Part shown: piece by piece, positions 62,211 through 64,000 of the stretch | Position numbering within the stretch: position 1 is the first letter of the stretch | Layout: each line of letters begins with the position of its first letter | Source of the DNA: Verrucomicrobiota bacterium | GTDB taxonomy: Bacteria; Verrucomicrobiota; Verrucomicrobiia; Verrucomicrobiales; Akkermansiaceae | Reading direction: 5' to 3' | Length of the DNA: 64,000 bases | NCBI GenBank assembly: GCA_004293445.1 | Contig: RDYP01000006.1 | Span: forward strand, 1 to 64,000 | Notes under the pieces: model-generated | What the model saw: only the letters and a program-made list of their open reading frames with translations | Database searches by the model: none | What the model was told of the DNA's origin: nothing | Program-made: the position numbers and the translations under genes

Positions 62211-63392
62211 TCAGGCCGAATACACCACCACCGGCCCCGTGCTCCCCCCCTGCACCCGACGCAGCTTTTCCACCGCCTTCTTCACCGCCTCCGCTGCGGC
62301 CATGGCCTCCTCCATCGTGTTCAGACAGGAAAAGCCGAACCTCAAGCTGCTCTTCGCCTTCGCATCCGAAAAGCCCATCGCCTTCTGCACATGCGACGGC
62401 TGCTGCTTCCCGGTCATGCACGCCGAACCCGCGGAACAGGCCACGCCGAGATCATCTAACAGAATCAACAGACCCGCCGCCTCGCATCCCGCGAACGACA
62501 AATGACTGGTCCCCGGCAATCGGTGCAACAAATCGCCATTGACCGTCACACCCTCCACCTCACCCACCAGCTTCGCCTCGAAGGCCGCCCGCAACGCGCC
62601 CGGATGCGCCCCTGCCGCCAAGCGCGCCCGCGCCATTTCAGCGGCTTTACCCAGACCTACGATGCCCGCCGTATTTTCCGTACCGCTCCTGCGGTCCCTC
62701 TCCTGTCCGCCACCGCGTACCATTGGCTCGAAACGACAGCCGCTCCGGATGTAGAGCGCGCCCACTCCCTTCGGTCCGTGGAACTTGTGCGCCGACAGCG
62801 ACAAGAAATCCACCGGCACCCCGCGAACATCCACCGGGATTTTGCCCACCGCCTGAATCGCATCCGTATGAAAAGCCAGCCCACAGCCACAGGCAATCTC
62901 GCAAGCCTCGTCCACCGGCTGAATCACCCCGGTCTCGTTGTTCGCCCACATCACCGAAGCAAAGCCGCCGCCCTCCCGTGCCGCCTCGCAAGCGGCCCGG
63001 AAATCCTCGACCCGCAAACGCCCACCACCATCCACCCCGGCACGCAAGACCGGATAACCAACATCGGCGAAGGTCTCGATCGGCCGCAGCACCGCACTGT
63101 GCTCGATCTCGCTCGTCACGACTTTCCCGTTCTTCCGCCCCACCAGTCGGGCCAGCCATTTCAGCGCCATGTTCGTGCTCTCCGTTCCGCCTCCGGTAAA
63201 CACCACCTCATCGGCATCCGCTCCGATCAACAGCGCCACCTGCTCGCGTGCGTCCTCGATCGCGCGACGCGCCTCTTTCGCTCCCGAGTAACCCGCGCTC
63301 GGATTGTGAAAACCGTCTTTCAACCAAGGCAGCATCGCATCGAGCACCTCGGGCAACAGCGGAGTCGTCGCATTGGCATCCAAATAAATCAC
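62211..63392 (-). CDS. Cysteine desulfurase, NifS/IscS family
   Basis: This PLP enzyme releases sulfur from cysteine as an enzyme persulfide for Fe-S clusters or thio-cofactors. The 393-residue protein begins VIYLDANATTP, a GTG start at 63392. It shows the PLP lysine in SAHKFHGPKG (Lys203), TGGGTESTNMAL, and the catalytic loop ACSAGSACMTGK with Cys325. The loop length fits the IscS/NifS group I type. The ACIII Fe-S protein ActB and other Fe-S enzymes would use its product. No iscU or sufBCD is next to it. Confidence 0.94.
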   Translation of the reverse strand: MIYLDANATTPLLPEVLDAMLPWLKDGFHNPSAGYSGAKEARRAIEDAREQVALLIGADADEVVFTGGGTESTNMALKWLARLVGRKNGKVVTSEIEHSAVLRPIETFADVGYPVLRAGVDGGGRLRVEDFRAACEAAREGGGFASVMWANNETGVIQPVDEACEIACGCGLAFHTDAIQAVGKIPVDVRGVPVDFLSLSAHKFHGPKGVGALYIRSGCRFEPMVRGGGQERDRRSGTENTAGIVGLGKAAEMARARLAAGAHPGALRAAFEAKLVGEVEGVTVNGDLLHRLPGTSHLSFAGCEAAGLLILLDDLGVACSAGSACMTGKQQPSHVQKAMGFSDAKAKSSLRFGFSCLNTMEEAMAAAEAVKKAVEKLRRVQGGSTGPVVVYSA

Positions 63393-63462
63393 GGCAGCAA
63401 AATAAGTCGCCGACCCATCACCCGCAAGCCCCACCACCCCAGACTTGCCTCTCTCTTCTCCT

Positions 63463-63920
63463 CCTTGGACTGCGGCAGCCCGCTGCCGCTTTCAACCCCG
63501 CAGCCCGCTGCGGGGGAGCACAAGAAAAGCCACCCCCCAGCCCAAGCACCCTCAAAATCCCCCAGCCCACCCCACCGAGCCAGCAGGCTAGCTCCGGAAA
63601 AGCCTCTTCCTTGGACTGCGGCAGCCCGCTGCCGCTTTCAGCCCCGCAGCCTGCTGCGGGGAGCACAAGAAAAGCCATCCCCCCAGCCCAAGCCCCCCCA
63701 AAAAAAATCCCCCGACTACTCCCACCGGGCCAGCAGGCCGACTCCAGCAAAGCCTCTTCCTTGGACTGCGGCAGCCCGCTGCCGCCTTCAACCCCGCAGC
63801 CTGCTGCGGGGAGCACAAGAAAAGCCAATCCCCAGCCCAGCCTCCCCCAATCCCCAGCCCACCCCACCGAGCCAGCAGGCTGGCTCCGGCAAAGCGGCAG
63901 CAGGCTGCCGCAGTCCAAGG
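63463..63920. repeat. Array of three palindromic (REP-like) repeat units with inverted ends
   Basis: Three units begin at about 63463, 63609 and 63759, each about 146-150 bases. Each starts CCTTGGACTGCGGCAGCC and contains hairpins GCGGCAGC-CC-GCTGCCGC and CCCCGCAGC-C(C/T)-GCTGCGGGG, then GAGCACAAGAAAAGCCA, a C/A-rich spacer and, at its end, a (G)AGCCAGCAGGCTGGCT-type hairpin. The last unit finishes with the reverse complement of the start (GCGGCAGCAGGCTGCCGCAG, TCCAAGG), so the array is bounded by inverted terminal copies. The short frames inside are not genes. Bases 63393-63462 and 63921-64000 show nothing I can assign. Confidence 0.9.
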
Positions 63921-64000
63921 TGCTCTCCACCCAAAGCCAACCACATGCCGCAACACAATCGTCACGTGAGGAAATCGCCACACCGAAAATAATGCGAACC

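Noticed and set aside
63438-63990. Short proteins from the terminal repeat array
   Set aside because: The frames repeat phrases such as AAGCGAESGSGLPQSKEEA because the DNA repeats; they have no start context and are typical of palindromic repeat DNA.

Overview
The window looks like chromosomal DNA from a high-GC bacterium of the Verrucomicrobia, probably Verrucomicrobiae. The evidence is a four-gene pseudopilin cassette of the kind annotated as Verru_Chthon cassette proteins D-B-C-A, a beta-propeller/multi-haem cytochrome pair typical of the PVC group, an alternative complex III (ACIII) respiratory operon, and System II (ResB/CcsA) cytochrome c maturation. There are no phage, IS, CRISPR or tRNA genes that I can support. 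Start codons almost never have a GGAGG-type ribosome binding site; a pyrimidine tract such as TTTCCC usually precedes the ATG.

Layout. 1-5.1 kb: CcsA, ResB and a lipoprotein (minus), then phosphatidylserine decarboxylase (plus). 5.1-9.8 kb: a Ktr-type potassium system (minus), a D-2-hydroxyacid dehydrogenase and a PfkB sugar kinase (plus). 9.9-15 kb: RlpA-like lipoprotein, MFS transporter, rhodanese and a two-component system. 15-18.1 kb: a low-GC lipoprotein pair, a 470-base gene-free stretch, and a TIM-barrel glycosidase-like protein. 18.3-23.6 kb: pseudopilin cassette plus a fifth, exported partner. 23.6-27 kb: GGCT-like protein, Obg, AlgH/UPF0301, MetX. 27-35 kb: a minus-strand run from TetR through an RND efflux system to a SPOUT methyltransferase and a phosphoesterase. 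35.2-35.6 kb: RNase P RNA. 36.3-40.6 kb: propeller protein and five-haem cytochrome. 40.7-41.05 kb: a palindromic repeat next to an 18-copy 14-bp tandem repeat. 41.2-42 kb: MurI.

42.1-59.8 kb is the centrepiece, one long minus-strand respiratory cluster transcribed from about 59.85 kb down to a clear intrinsic terminator at 42.05-42.09 kb. Its order is actA-B-C-D-E-F, a membrane cytochrome c, a CcoN-like protein, a CcoO-like cytochrome, a CcoP-like cytochrome, coxA, coxC, subunit IV, two tiny membrane proteins, coxB. ACIII would oxidise quinol, pass electrons through the mono-haem cytochromes and deliver them to the aa3-type oxidase. By hand alignment the CcoN-like protein lacks every haem b3 and CuB ligand and keeps one of two low-spin haem ligands, so the inserted CcoN/O/P-like set looks like a non-catalytic pseudo-cbb3 module. 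CoxC carries an insertion of about 350 residues. A perfect TGTGA-N6-TCACA palindrome lies just upstream of actA.

60-64 kb: a thioredoxin-fold DUF255 protein, a NifS-type cysteine desulfurase, and a 460-base array of palindromic repeats related to the one at 40.7 kb.
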